From contig DASWRT010000017.1 of assembly GCA_036403035.1 (NCBI GenBank), positions 1-9,283 of the forward strand: a DNA stretch of 9,283 bases. Reading direction: 5' to 3'. This stretch comes from DASWRT01 sp036403035. Its GTDB lineage: Bacteria > Pseudomonadota > Alphaproteobacteria > ATCC43930 > CGMCC-115725. The notes under the pieces are model-generated. The model ran no database searches. It had not been told where the DNA came from and worked only from the letters and a program-made list of their open reading frames with translations. The first letter of the stretch is position 1; each line of letters begins with the position of its first letter. Made by a program: the position numbers and the translations under genes. This document shows positions 1-7,509 of this stretch, piece by piece.

Positions 1-1
1 C

Positions 2-1099
2 ATGTCGGAAACCACCTTCAGCCACGCCGTTGCGGCAGCCGGACGCAACGGCGCCGGGCATGGCGTCCGCCGCCGCATGGCGGCGACTTATCTTTCGGGA
101 CACGGGATCGTTCCCGGCCTGCTGCTTGCCTCGTCCGTCGCCGCGGTCGCCTACGCACTGCACGGCGGCGTTCCGGGTTTGCGGAACTTCAGCACGCTCA
201 TCCTGGCCATCCTGCTCGGCATGGCACTGCGCAACACGGTCGGCACACCCGCAGCGGCGAGGCCGGGAGTGACCTTCTCCCTGCGGTACGTCCTGCGCAC
301 GGCGATTATCCTGCTCGGGCTGCAATTGACCGCGGCGCAGGTAGCGGAGGTGGGCGGACTGGGGTTCGCCGTCATCGTCGCGGCGCTGGTCTCGACCTTC
401 GCGTTCACGACATGGCTCGGGCGCCGCATCGGCGTCGACCGGAAACTGTCCGAGCTGATCGCCGCGGGGACATCGATCTGCGGCGCGTCGGCGGTGATCG
501 CGACCAACACCGTGACCGAGGGGTCGGACGAGGATGTCGCCTATGCGGTGGCCTGCGTCACCGTGTTCGGCTCGCTCTCGATGTTCCTCTATCCGGCGTT
601 CCCCGCGCTGCTGCACCTCGATCCGCACGCCTACGGGCTCTGGGCCGGCGCGTCGATCCATGAGATCGCGCAGGTCGTGGCGGCCGCGTTCCAGAACGGG
701 AAGACCGCCGGCGACTTCGGCACGATCGCCAAGCTGTCGCGCGTGATGCTGCTCGCCCCGGTTGTGGTCGTGCTGGGCTTTCTTGCGGCCGGGCGGCGGG
801 CGCGCGACGGCAGTGGCCGTCAGCCTGGAGCGGCCCGGCGGCGGGCGCCGTTGCCCTTGTTCGTGTTCGGGTTCATCGCCCTGATCGGGGTGAACAGCCT
901 CGGCGTGATCGGCCCAGGGGTGAAGGAAGCGGCGATCCCGGCGACGACGTTCCTGCTGACCGTCGCGCTCGCCGCGATGGGACTGGAGACCGACATCCGC
1001 AAGCTGAAGGCGAAGGGAGTGCGCCCGCTCGCGCTCGGCGCCGCGGCCTGGCTCTTCATCTCGGCCGTCAGCCTTGCTCTAATCGAGATCGTCTATTGA
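2..1099 (+). CDS. yeiH: YeiH family (UPF0324) putative sulfate exporter, integral membrane protein
   Basis: This 365-residue protein, slightly longer than the roughly 350 usual for UPF0324/YeiH, is a polytopic inner-membrane protein. Hydrophobic segments lie at about residues 36-55, 63-80, 96-115, 120-140, 180-205, 213-235, 246-265, 283-300, 310-330 and 342-362. Family signatures seen are GTSICGASAVIA (about 156-167), GASIHEIAQVVAA (about 216-228) and KLSRVMLLAP just after. The family is annotated as a putative sulfate exporter, but the substrate is poorly established, so the function is inferred from homology. The ATG at base 2 gives a plausible cytoplasmic, Arg-rich N-terminus. Only one base precedes it, so neither a ribosome binding site nor a longer N-terminus can be checked. 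A LysR gene follows 25 bp downstream on the same strand, echoing the yeiH/yeiE neighbourhood of enterobacteria. Confidence 0.9.
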   Translation: MSETTFSHAVAAAGRNGAGHGVRRRMAATYLSGHGIVPGLLLASSVAAVAYALHGGVPGLRNFSTLILAILLGMALRNTVGTPAAARPGVTFSLRYVLRTAIILLGLQLTAAQVAEVGGLGFAVIVAALVSTFAFTTWLGRRIGVDRKLSELIAAGTSICGASAVIATNTVTEGSDEDVAYAVACVTVFGSLSMFLYPAFPALLHLDPHAYGLWAGASIHEIAQVVAAAFQNGKTAGDFGTIAKLSRVMLLAPVVVVLGFLAAGRRARDGSGRQPGAARRRAPLPLFVFGFIALIGVNSLGVIGPGVKEAAIPATTFLLTVALAAMGLETDIRKLKAKGVRPLALGAAAWLFISAVSLALIEIVY

Positions 1100-1124
1100 C
1101 GAGAGCGGCGGAGCGGCGGCGGTC

Positions 1125-2012
1125 ATGACGCTTGAGCAACTGCGCGTGTTCGTGGCCGTCGCCGAGCGCCTGCACGTCACGCGCGCGGCGCAGGTGCTGA
1201 ACATGACGCAGTCGGCGGCGAGTTCCGCCGTTCAGGCGCTGGAGGCCCGGATCGGCACGCCGCTGTTCGACCGGGTCGGGCGCCATATCGAGCTGACCGA
1301 GGCGGGTCGCCTGTTCCTGCCGGAGGCGAAGGCGGTGCTCGGCCGGATCGCCCAAGCCGAGCAGGTGCTGGACGATCTGGCGGGGCTGGAGCGCGGCGCG
1401 CTCGCGATCCATGCCAGCCAGACGGTCGGCAGCTACTGGCTGCCGCATCTGCTGCACCGCTTCGCCGAGACCTATCCGCAGATCTCCCTCTCGCTGGCGA
1501 TCGGCAACACGGCCGAGGTGGCGCGGGCCGTGCTCGACGGCTCGGCCGATATCGGCTTCGTCGAGGGCGATGTCGAGGACCCGCTGCTCGCGCGCATCCC
1601 CGTCGGCAGCGACAGGCTGATCCTCGTCGTCGGCTCCGGCCATTCCTGGGCCGGGCGGCGCAGCCTCGATCCGGGCGACCTGATGCGGACGAGGTGGGTT
1701 CTGCGGGAGCGGGGCTCGGGAACGCGGCAGGTCTTCGAGGAGGCGGTGAGGAACTATGGACTCGACCCTGACCTTCTGACGGTCGCCTGGACCCTGCCGT
1801 CGAACGAGGCGGTGCGTGCCGCCGTCGAGGCCGGGGCGGGCGCGACCGTCATCTCCCGCCTCGTCGCGGCGGCCGGGCTCGCGGCCGGGACCCTGACCGA
1901 GCTGCCGCTGGCCTTCCCGGAACGGCGCTTCATGGTGCTCCGCCACGGCGACCGCCACCGTTCCCGCGCGGAGGCGGCGCTGTTGGAGAGCATCAGGGCG
2001 AGAGCGCAGTGA
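1125..2012 (+). CDS. LysR-family transcriptional regulator, CysL/YeiE-like
   Basis: This 295-residue protein has the standard LysR length. An N-terminal winged HTH covers about residues 1-60 (MTLEQLRVFVAVAE, then RAAQVLNMTQSAASSAVQAL and GTPLFDRVGRHIELTEAG). A linker helix leads to a substrate-binding effector domain from about residue 88 to the end. The effector domain carries GNTAEVARAVLDGSADIGFV and RERGSGTRQVFE, which I associate with the CysL/YeiE/CbbR-like branch that senses small sulfur or carbon metabolites. The ATG lies 25 bp after the yeiH stop, with a weak GGAG at about 1110-1113. It is probably co-transcribed with yeiH and may regulate it. In enterobacteria yeiE and yeiH are divergent, so the collinear order here is a difference. 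The effector is unknown; a sulfur compound such as sulfite is an inference from YeiE. Confidence 0.93.
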   Translation: MTLEQLRVFVAVAERLHVTRAAQVLNMTQSAASSAVQALEARIGTPLFDRVGRHIELTEAGRLFLPEAKAVLGRIAQAEQVLDDLAGLERGALAIHASQTVGSYWLPHLLHRFAETYPQISLSLAIGNTAEVARAVLDGSADIGFVEGDVEDPLLARIPVGSDRLILVVGSGHSWAGRRSLDPGDLMRTRWVLRERGSGTRQVFEEAVRNYGLDPDLLTVAWTLPSNEAVRAAVEAGAGATVISRLVAAAGLAAGTLTELPLAFPERRFMVLRHGDRHRSRAEAALLESIRARAQ

Positions 2013-2186
2013 TGGGCACCGGCGGCTGACCGGCCGGCTTAGAGACCACTTGCCCGCGGCGCCCGACGCTGCGATCGAGCCGTGCCGGACCCGCTTGCCG
2101 GCAGACGCAATCGGGCACACTGTACCGGCCGGACGGCAAATCCCGACGGCCATTCGGACCATGCCGGCTGGAGCGGGGGTGACGCC
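2013..2186 (+). other. Intergenic region between lysR and the cyclase gene
   Basis: These 174 bp hold no convincing gene. The reading frame of the cyclase extends back to a GTG at 2082, but the 35 extra residues look like non-coding, Arg/Pro/Gly-rich translation. Only a weak promoter-like pair is visible: TTGCCG at 2095-2100 and ACTGTA at 2119-2124, with 18 bp between them. A G-rich ribosome binding site (GAGCGGGGG, about 2171-2179) precedes the ATG at 2187. Short CCGGC/GCCGG complementarity just after the lysR stop (about 2022-2040) has no T-run, so I do not call it a terminator. Confidence 0.4.
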
Positions 2187-4178
2187 ATGGCGGCAAAGCG
2201 TCCGAGCATTCCGATCACGTGGGCAATCGGGGTCCTCTTCACCGCGCTCAATCTTCTCGGCATCGGCGCGGTCCTCGCGATCAGCCTGCACGCCGCGTCC
2301 CGGACCACCGACGCGCTGATCCACGAGCGGATCAGAGAGGCGCTGCAGACGACGACGGACCGCATTGGGCTTATCGTCCGGCCGGTGGAGGCTCAGGCGG
2401 ACGAGATCGCCGCCTCCGTACGATCCGGGCAGATCGATCCCGCCGACGCTTCGGCCTTGCAGGTGTTCATCGCCGGCATGCTCGCGACGACGCCCCAGGT
2501 GCTGGGGATCGCCATGGTCGACGAGTCGCTGCACTTCCAGGCATTCGTCCGGCATGATCGGACCGGCATTCCGGATGTCGCCCCGCCGCGCGCGACGCTC
2601 GCCGCCGGCATCGAGTGGGGACGCGGCGCGTCGGCGCCGTTATGGGTGACCGGCTGGAGCGAGCCGCTCGCCCAGCCCATCCTCGTGCGGCGGACGCCGC
2701 TTCATCGGCCCGACGGCTATTACGGCATTCTGGTCTCGGGAATCACGGTTTCCGACCTGTCGCTGCTGGTCAGCCGCATCGCCCGCGAGACAGGGCAGCC
2801 CGCCTTCGTCTTGTACGATCGCGATTACGTGCTGGCGCACCCGTCGCCGCGTCCGACAGTCAACCTCTCGGCGCAACGGCCGATGCCGACGGTGGCCGAG
2901 GTCGGCGACCCGATCCTGGCCCGCATGTGGGATCCGGCGCGCAAGCCGTGGCGACCGGAAGAAGCGTTCGCCGGGGCATCCGGTCACCGGATCGCGACGG
3001 AAGACGGCCCGGTCACCTTCGTCTATCGCGTCGTCCCCGACGGAACCGGGCACGAGTACTTCGTCGGCACGTATTATCGGGGATCGCTGGCGGAGGCGGA
3101 ACGCGTCCGGCTCCGCCACATGGCGCTGGCGGGTCTCGCCGTGCTCTGCCTCTCCATCGTGCTGACGGTCGTGGTCGGCCGCCATCTCAGCCGGCCGATC
3201 CGGTCGCTGGCCGGTGCGGCAGCCATCGTCGAGAGGCAGCGCCTCGACGATTTCCAGCCGCTCGGCCCGAGCGTGATCCGCGAAGTCGACGACGCCGGAC
3301 GGGCGTTCAATCACATGGTCGACGGGCTCAGGGAACGGCAGCGCATCCGCGACCTGTTCGGCAAGTACGCTCCGAACGAGGTGGTGGAACAGCTTATCGC
3401 CGACCCCAATGCATTCGGCGTGAGCGGGCAACGGCGGGACATCAGCCTCCTGTTCACCGACATCGCCGGCTTCACCACGCTCGCCGAGACGATGCCGCCC
3501 AACGAGGTCTTGCAGCTCCTCAACGCCTATTTCGAGGAGATCTACCGTTGCGTCGTATCCCGCGGCGGCGTCATCGTCGACTTCATCGGCGACGCCGTGT
3601 TCGCGATCTTCGGCGCACCGATCGCCCAGGGAGATCACGCGCGCGGCGCGCTCGGCTGCGCGCGGGACATCGACCATGCGACGGCCTCGTTCGCTCGCGC
3701 ACGCAATGAAGAGGGCGTTGCGCTCGGAGTCACCCGGATCGGCGTCCATACGGGCATCGCGACGGTCGGCAATTTCGGTTCGTCCGACCGGCTGAAATAC
3801 AGCGCCGCGGGCGACGTGGTGAACACCGCGTCACGCCTCGAAGGCGCCAACAAGTTCTTCGGCACGCGGCTTCTGGCGAGCAAGGAAATCACCGATCGGA
3901 GCGGCGACCGGAACTGCCGGCCGGTCGGGAAGCTCATCCTCAAGGGGCGCAGCGCGGGGCTCGATGTCGTCGAGCTGCTCCCGGCGGATGCCGCCTCCGA
4001 CGCCTCGGCCGCAGCCTACGCACGCGCCTACGGACTGCTCCATGAGGGATCGCCGGATGCGCTTTCGGCGCTGCGGGAACTGGCCGCGGCTCGCCCCGAC
4101 GATACGGTCATTCAGTTTCACCTGCGGCGTGCGGAGAGAGGGCTTGTGTCGGACGTCGTGGAACTGGCGGAGAAATAG
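2187..4178 (+). CDS. Receptor-type adenylate/guanylate cyclase (Cache-like sensor, HAMP, class III cyclase)
   Basis: This 663-residue inner-membrane signalling enzyme is predicted to make cAMP or cGMP from the nucleoside triphosphate. TM1 is at about 10-34 and an extracytoplasmic sensor at about 36-308, containing VLYDRDYVLAHP as in Cache domains. TM2 is at 312-331 and HAMP at about 332-385 (RHLSRPIRSL). The class III cyclase domain spans about 415-600, and a TPR-like tail covers 605-663. In the catalytic domain the two metal aspartates are D425 (LFTDIAGFT) and D469 (FIGDAVFAIFG). The transition-state residues are N546 and R550 (GDVVNTASRLE). The adenine-selecting lysine, normally four residues before the second Asp, is D465, and its Asp/Thr partner is S539. 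Substrate choice is therefore uncertain. The ATG at 2187 is preferred over the GTG at 2082 because it has a G-rich ribosome binding site and starts directly before TM1. Confidence 0.92.
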   Translation: MAAKRPSIPITWAIGVLFTALNLLGIGAVLAISLHAASRTTDALIHERIREALQTTTDRIGLIVRPVEAQADEIAASVRSGQIDPADASALQVFIAGMLATTPQVLGIAMVDESLHFQAFVRHDRTGIPDVAPPRATLAAGIEWGRGASAPLWVTGWSEPLAQPILVRRTPLHRPDGYYGILVSGITVSDLSLLVSRIARETGQPAFVLYDRDYVLAHPSPRPTVNLSAQRPMPTVAEVGDPILARMWDPARKPWRPEEAFAGASGHRIATEDGPVTFVYRVVPDGTGHEYFVGTYYRGSLAEAERVRLRHMALAGLAVLCLSIVLTVVVGRHLSRPIRSLAGAAAIVERQRLDDFQPLGPSVIREVDDAGRAFNHMVDGLRERQRIRDLFGKYAPNEVVEQLIADPNAFGVSGQRRDISLLFTDIAGFTTLAETMPPNEVLQLLNAYFEEIYRCVVSRGGVIVDFIGDAVFAIFGAPIAQGDHARGALGCARDIDHATASFARARNEEGVALGVTRIGVHTGIATVGNFGSSDRLKYSAAGDVVNTASRLEGANKFFGTRLLASKEITDRSGDRNCRPVGKLILKGRSAGLDVVELLPADAASDASAAAYARAYGLLHEGSPDALSALRELAAARPDDTVIQFHLRRAERGLVSDVVELAEK

Positions 4179-4277
4179 AACCTGGACCGCGGATCGGGCC
4201 AAACGCACGCGGACGCTGGTAGGCCGGATCGTCCGCCGGGAGCGGCCCGACGGCGTCGATGCTCCGCACCCGACCGG
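4179..4277. other. Convergent intergenic spacer between cyclase and SIMPL genes
   Basis: These 99 GC-rich bases separate the ends of two converging genes. A terminator is expected here, but I see no strong stem followed by a T-run on either strand, so termination may be Rho-dependent or occur inside the neighbouring genes. Confidence 0.35.
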
Positions 4278-5102
4278 CTACGGCCGGCGGGGATCGGCCG
4301 GGGCGAGCACGATTTCGGCTTCGACCGTGACCTGCACCGGCGCCTCGCCGGCTTCGGCCGCGGGCGGCGGCGCGGGCGCGGCGGCGGCGCCCGGCGCGGC
4401 CATCGCGCGCATCAGGATCGGTCCGGTCCGCCCGGCGTCGGCGTTGCCGACGCGCAGGTCGCGGATGCGCAGCACGGTCATGTCGAGATCGGCGGCGACC
4501 CGCTCGGCGCGCTGCTTGAGCCGCTTCAGCGCTTCGGCGGTCAGCTCGTCCTCGGTGCCGCGCAGCGTGTCCGGGGCGATATCGAACGACAGGCCGCCCA
4601 TCACCAGCCCATCTCCCTGCAACTCGCCGGCGAGCTGCAATAGGTCGCCCGCATCCTGGCCGATCAGCTCCAGGCTCTGCGACCCGTGCCAGCGCGACGG
4701 CGCGTTGGTCGCCGGCCGCTCCTCGTAGACCGAGTAGCCGCGCGTCGCGGCGCGGACCGACGGGACGGCGCGGGCGCGTTCCAGGGCCGCCGCCATCTTC
4801 TTGTTGACGTCGGCCTGGACGCGCCGGACGTCCGCTCCGACCGCTTCGGCGCGCAGCGTGGCGGTCAGGCGGTCGCGGCGCATCAGCCGGTCGGCGCTGG
4901 CGACGATGTGCACCACCGTACCCTGCTCGGCGGTCTCCTGGCTGCCGGCTGCGGCAGGCTGCGACTGTGCCGACGCAACCGAGGACGGAATTGCAAAGAG
5001 CGCCGCCGCGGCAACGGCACAGGCGGCAGCGGAGGCGGCGGCTATCAGAGCGCGCTGCCGGCCGGTGCGGCCGGTAGCGGAGGCAAGGAGAGGAGGGCGC
5101 AT
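4278..5102 (-). CDS. Exported SIMPL-domain (DUF541) protein
   Basis: This 274-residue protein has an N-terminal signal peptide: a basic region (residues 1-17), an Ala-rich hydrophobic core (about 19-40) and a likely cleavage after SVASA (residue 45). The mature part reads as a SIMPL/DUF541 domain, an oxidative-stress-linked, periplasmic or secreted beta/alpha fold related to E. coli YggE. Supporting features are a start that declares strands with VVHIVASADRLMRRDRLTATL, a helix with DVNKKMAAALERAR, YSVYEERPATN, then a second helical repeat (LTAEALKRLKQRAERVAADL). A long Pro/Ala linker (about 234-249) precedes the last strand, VQVTVEAEIVLAPA. The biochemical role of the family is not settled. 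The ATG lies 9 bp after the dgoA stop, indicating co-transcription, although it has only a weak CGGG as a ribosome binding site. The signal peptide supports this start. Confidence 0.85.
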   Translation of the reverse strand: MRPPLLASATGRTGRQRALIAAASAAACAVAAAALFAIPSSVASAQSQPAAAGSQETAEQGTVVHIVASADRLMRRDRLTATLRAEAVGADVRRVQADVNKKMAAALERARAVPSVRAATRGYSVYEERPATNAPSRWHGSQSLELIGQDAGDLLQLAGELQGDGLVMGGLSFDIAPDTLRGTEDELTAEALKRLKQRAERVAADLDMTVLRIRDLRVGNADAGRTGPILMRAMAAPGAAAAPAPPPAAEAGEAPVQVTVEAEIVLAPADPRRP

Positions 5103-5111
5103 GGCCCGAAG

Positions 5112-5786
5112 CTATAACGTCTTCTTGGCGAGAGTGAGGCGCCACGCCTCGGCGAAAGCATCGGCCCGCCGGCGCAGTTCCTCCGCCGAAATTCCCGGCG
5201 CGAACAGCGCCGAGCCGAGGCCGAACCCGTCGGCGCCCGCCGCGACATAGGGCGCCATCCGCTCCGGCGTGACGCCGCCGACCGGGAGCACCCAGGCGTC
5301 GCGCGGCAGCACCGCCCGCCATGCCTTGAGCGCGGCGGGCGGCGCCCCCTCGGCGGGGAACAGCTTGATCGCGTCGGCGCCGGCATCAAGCGCGGCGAAC
5401 GCCTCGGTCGGCGTTGCGACGCCGGGCAGCGTCCACAGACCGCGCCGCTTTGCCGCCGCGACGACGGCGGCCGAGAAGTTCGGCGCGACTGCGAGCCGCC
5501 CGCCGGCCGCGGCGACGGCGTCGACATCCTCCGTCCGCAGCACCGTCCCGGCGCCGACCACGGCACGGTCGCCGAGCGCCTGCGCCATGGCGCGGATGCT
5601 CTCGAACGGCCGCGGCGAGTTGAGCGGCACCTCGATCGCGACGAAGCCGGCCTCGACCAGCGCAGTGCCCAACGGGACCGCCTCTTCGGGCACAAGGCCA
5701 CGCAGGATCGCGACGAGCGGCAGCGGCGCAAGCCGCTCCTTGAATGCGGCGGTGGAGGCGGGCGAAGCAGAAGCAGGCGTAGTCAT
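5112..5786 (-). CDS. dgoA: 2-dehydro-3-deoxy-6-phosphogalactonate aldolase
   Basis: This 224-residue class I aldolase of the KDPG/KHG family cleaves KDPGal to pyruvate and D-glyceraldehyde 3-phosphate, the last step of the DeLey-Doudoroff galactonate pathway in the cytoplasm. It aligns along its whole length with what I recall of E. coli DgoA. Visible motifs are LVAILRG (24-30), AIEVPLNSP with the catalytic Glu at E52, GAGTVL (78-83), AIKLFPAE with the Schiff-base Lys at K141, and VGGVTPE (169-175) and GLGSALF (189-195) in the phosphate-binding part. The start at 5786 is preferred because AGAGGA lies about 9 nt upstream and the frame further upstream is low-complexity Arg-rich sequence inside dgoK. 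The ATG overlaps the dgoK stop as ATGA, implying translational coupling. The kinase partner upstream favours KDPGal over KDPG as substrate. Confidence 0.94.
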   Translation of the reverse strand: MTTPASASPASTAAFKERLAPLPLVAILRGLVPEEAVPLGTALVEAGFVAIEVPLNSPRPFESIRAMAQALGDRAVVGAGTVLRTEDVDAVAAAGGRLAVAPNFSAAVVAAAKRRGLWTLPGVATPTEAFAALDAGADAIKLFPAEGAPPAALKAWRAVLPRDAWVLPVGGVTPERMAPYVAAGADGFGLGSALFAPGISAEELRRRADAFAEAWRLTLAKKTL

Positions 5787-6790
5787 GGGCGGAGTCCTCT
5801 CTCGCTGGCGGCGGCCGCGGCGAGGCGGACCAGTCCGCGCGCCGCGGCGTCCTCGGGGCCGCGCCGCGCCGCGATCCCGGCGGCGGCGAACGCCCGCTCG
5901 TAGCGCGCGGCGAGTCCGGCCGCGCCGATCACCGTCAGCGGCGGGGTCAGCAGCGCGCGGTCCTTCAGATGGAGACACTGCCGCGCCTCGGCGATCTCGC
6001 CGCCGATCAGCAGGCCGGAGAGGTAGGGCCGCACGCCTGCCTCGGACAGCCGGCCGAAGAGCGCAAGCGTGCGCGCGCCGAACAGACGCCGGATCAGCCC
6101 GCCGCGCTCCGGCCCCGGCGCGGCGAGGCCGGCGGCGACGCCGCGGTCGAACGCGGCGTCAGCGTCCGCGCCGCCATCGCCGCCGCCGCTCTCCTCGGCC
6201 GTCATCAGCCGGCCGAGGATGCTGTGCTGCGACAGGACGGCGAACAGCTCGCCGGTCATGAAGGTCGCGAACCACGCGATCCTTCCGCCGCGCAGCACGG
6301 CCCACTTGCTGTGCGTGCCCGGCAGCACGAACAGGCCGTCGCCGGTCTCCCGCCCCTCGGCGGCGGCGCCCATGAGCTGCGTCTCCTCGCCGCGCATCAC
6401 GTCGGGCACGCCGTCCGCCGCGGCGCCGTCATTGCGCATCACTCCGGGCACGAGATGGACCGGGCCGAAAGGCGGATGCGCCTCGACCTGGGCCGTCGCC
6501 GCGACGAGGTCGTCGAGCCCGGCGGGGCAGGGGACATAGGGCGCTTCGTGCCAACCCTGGCGGCTGCCGACCATGCCGCAGGCGATCACCGGAATGCCGG
6601 GATGGCGCGCCGCCCACATGCCGACCGTGCGAGCCAGCACCGCTGGGAAACCGCCCGGCGGCACAGACAGGATGCCGTCGCCGGTCGCGACGCGATCGGC
6701 GACGGCGCCGTCCGGGCCGATCAGGCAGGCGCGGAAGGAGGAGGTGCCCCAATCGACGGCGATGGCCTTGGCGGGTTCGGCGGAAGTCAT
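5783..6790 (-). CDS. dgoK: 2-dehydro-3-deoxygalactonokinase
   Basis: This 335-residue kinase phosphorylates 2-dehydro-3-deoxy-D-galactonate with ATP, giving the substrate of the adjacent DgoA. Motifs of the DgoK family are clear: AIAVDWGTSSFRA (9-21) as the N-terminal phosphate loop, VIACGMVGSRQGW (68-80), LVPGVMRNDGA (113-123), DVMRGEETQLMG (130-141), VLPGTHSKWA (155-164) and FMTGELFAVLSQHSILGRLM (177-196). The C-terminal half contains YLSGLLIGGEI (256-266), also typical. A Gly/Asp-rich insertion (201-214) follows the FMTGELF segment. I chose the ATG at 6790; an in-frame GTG at 6799 would add three residues, and neither has a strong ribosome binding site (GGA about 10 nt before the ATG). The stop overlaps the dgoA start by 4 bp. 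A TetR gene ends 72 bp upstream on the same strand, so readthrough from tetR is possible. Confidence 0.94.
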   Translation of the reverse strand: MTSAEPAKAIAVDWGTSSFRACLIGPDGAVADRVATGDGILSVPPGGFPAVLARTVGMWAARHPGIPVIACGMVGSRQGWHEAPYVPCPAGLDDLVAATAQVEAHPPFGPVHLVPGVMRNDGAAADGVPDVMRGEETQLMGAAAEGRETGDGLFVLPGTHSKWAVLRGGRIAWFATFMTGELFAVLSQHSILGRLMTAEESGGGDGGADADAAFDRGVAAGLAAPGPERGGLIRRLFGARTLALFGRLSEAGVRPYLSGLLIGGEIAEARQCLHLKDRALLTPPLTVIGAAGLAARYERAFAAAGIAARRGPEDAAARGLVRLAAAAASERGLRP

Positions 6791-6862
6791 GTCCAACACA
6801 TCCAGCAGCGCGGCGGAAGATGCCGACGGAGCATTGCCGTTGTTGCGAACGCTACGATGGCG

Positions 6863-7504
6863 TCACGAGGCATGCCGCTCCTGAATTATCTTTGCAAGCT
6901 GCCCCGCGCAGACAGTCAACGGTTCGGTGCTCTGGCTGGCTTTGGCCATTGCCATCGCGCCGGAATAGGCCGCCACGACGAACGTGGCGAAGGCGTCGGG
7001 GTCGAGGCCGTTCATCGCGCCCGCGCCCGCGTTATGGTCAGCTCGGATCTTGTCGGCGAGAGCGTTCCGCCAGCGCGCGAAGATGGTCTCGACCAGCGCC
7101 TGGAAGTCCGCGTCCTCGCGGGACAGTTCGAGGGCAAGGTTGTTCAGTGGACAGCCGGATACGCCGCCGCCGCGCCGCTCCAGTTCCGAGACGATGCCGG
7201 CGAACACCGCCTGAATCCCCTCCGCCGCCGTCGCGGCCGACAGCACCGGCTTGATCCAGGTCTCCTCGACCGCATCGGCGACACGATCGCGGAGAACGGC
7301 AAGCCCGAGTTCCTTCTTGGTGGGGAAATGGTGCGAGAGCGCGCCGCCGGTCGCTCCGGCCTGTCGCTTCAGATCGTGCAAGGCGGAGGAGTGGTATCCC
7401 CGGGTCGTGAAGGCGGTATAGGCCGCGTCGACGAGCCGCCGCCTGAGGCCCTCGGGGTCATTGGTCCGCCCGCGCGACGAGGCCGCCGCAGTGCGCTGCG
7501 CCAT
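6863..7504 (-). CDS. TetR/AcrR-family transcriptional repressor
   Basis: This 213-residue protein has TetR length. The N-terminal three-helix HTH spans about residues 18-65: LRRRLVDAAYTAFTTRGYHS, then SALHDLKRQAGATGGALSHHF, then PTKKELGLAVL. The C-terminal ligand and dimerisation domain contains GCPLNNLALELS (117-128), a motif I associate with the YxaF/LmrA/AcuR-like branch. Single cysteines occur at 118 and 199. The ATG at 7504 is chosen because AGGAGG lies 8 nt upstream; the frame could open at a TTG at 7552, but that lies inside an operator. The gene is divergent from the NIPSNAP gene and the region between holds two ACAGGAC-type operators. Autorepression and repression of NIPSNAP are therefore the best inference. 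Control of the downstream dgoK-dgoA genes by readthrough is possible. The inducer is unknown. Confidence 0.93.
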   Translation of the reverse strand: MAQRTAAASSRGRTNDPEGLRRRLVDAAYTAFTTRGYHSSALHDLKRQAGATGGALSHHFPTKKELGLAVLRDRVADAVEETWIKPVLSAATAAEGIQAVFAGIVSELERRGGGVSGCPLNNLALELSREDADFQALVETIFARWRNALADKIRADHNAGAGAMNGLDPDAFATFVVAAYSGAMAMAKASQSTEPLTVCAGQLAKIIQERHAS

Positions 7505-7509
7505 TCCTG

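Noticed and set aside
2082..2186. 35-residue N-terminal extension of the cyclase from a GTG at 2082
   Set aside because: Composition is unlike protein, the ATG at 2187 has a G-rich ribosome binding site, and the transmembrane segment begins right after it.
1068..2555. 495-codon open frame on the - strand across the LysR gene and the cyclase start
   Set aside because: Antisense to well-supported genes; Arg/Gln/Asp-rich low-complexity product without motifs.
2615..3749. Long open frames on both strands within the cyclase gene (364 codons on +, 369 codons on -)
   Set aside because: Both are shadows of the cyclase frame, which carries all the catalytic motifs.
4108..5322. 404-codon open frame on the - strand overlapping the SIMPL and dgoA genes
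   Set aside because: Another frame of genuine coding sequence; product is almost entirely Arg/Gly/Ala/Pro and has no domain, whereas the overlapping frames encode SIMPL and DgoA.
5787..5978. 64-residue N-terminal extension of DgoA
   Set aside because: It lies wholly inside dgoK and is Arg-rich; the aldolase family starts near the ATG at 5786, which has a good ribosome binding site.
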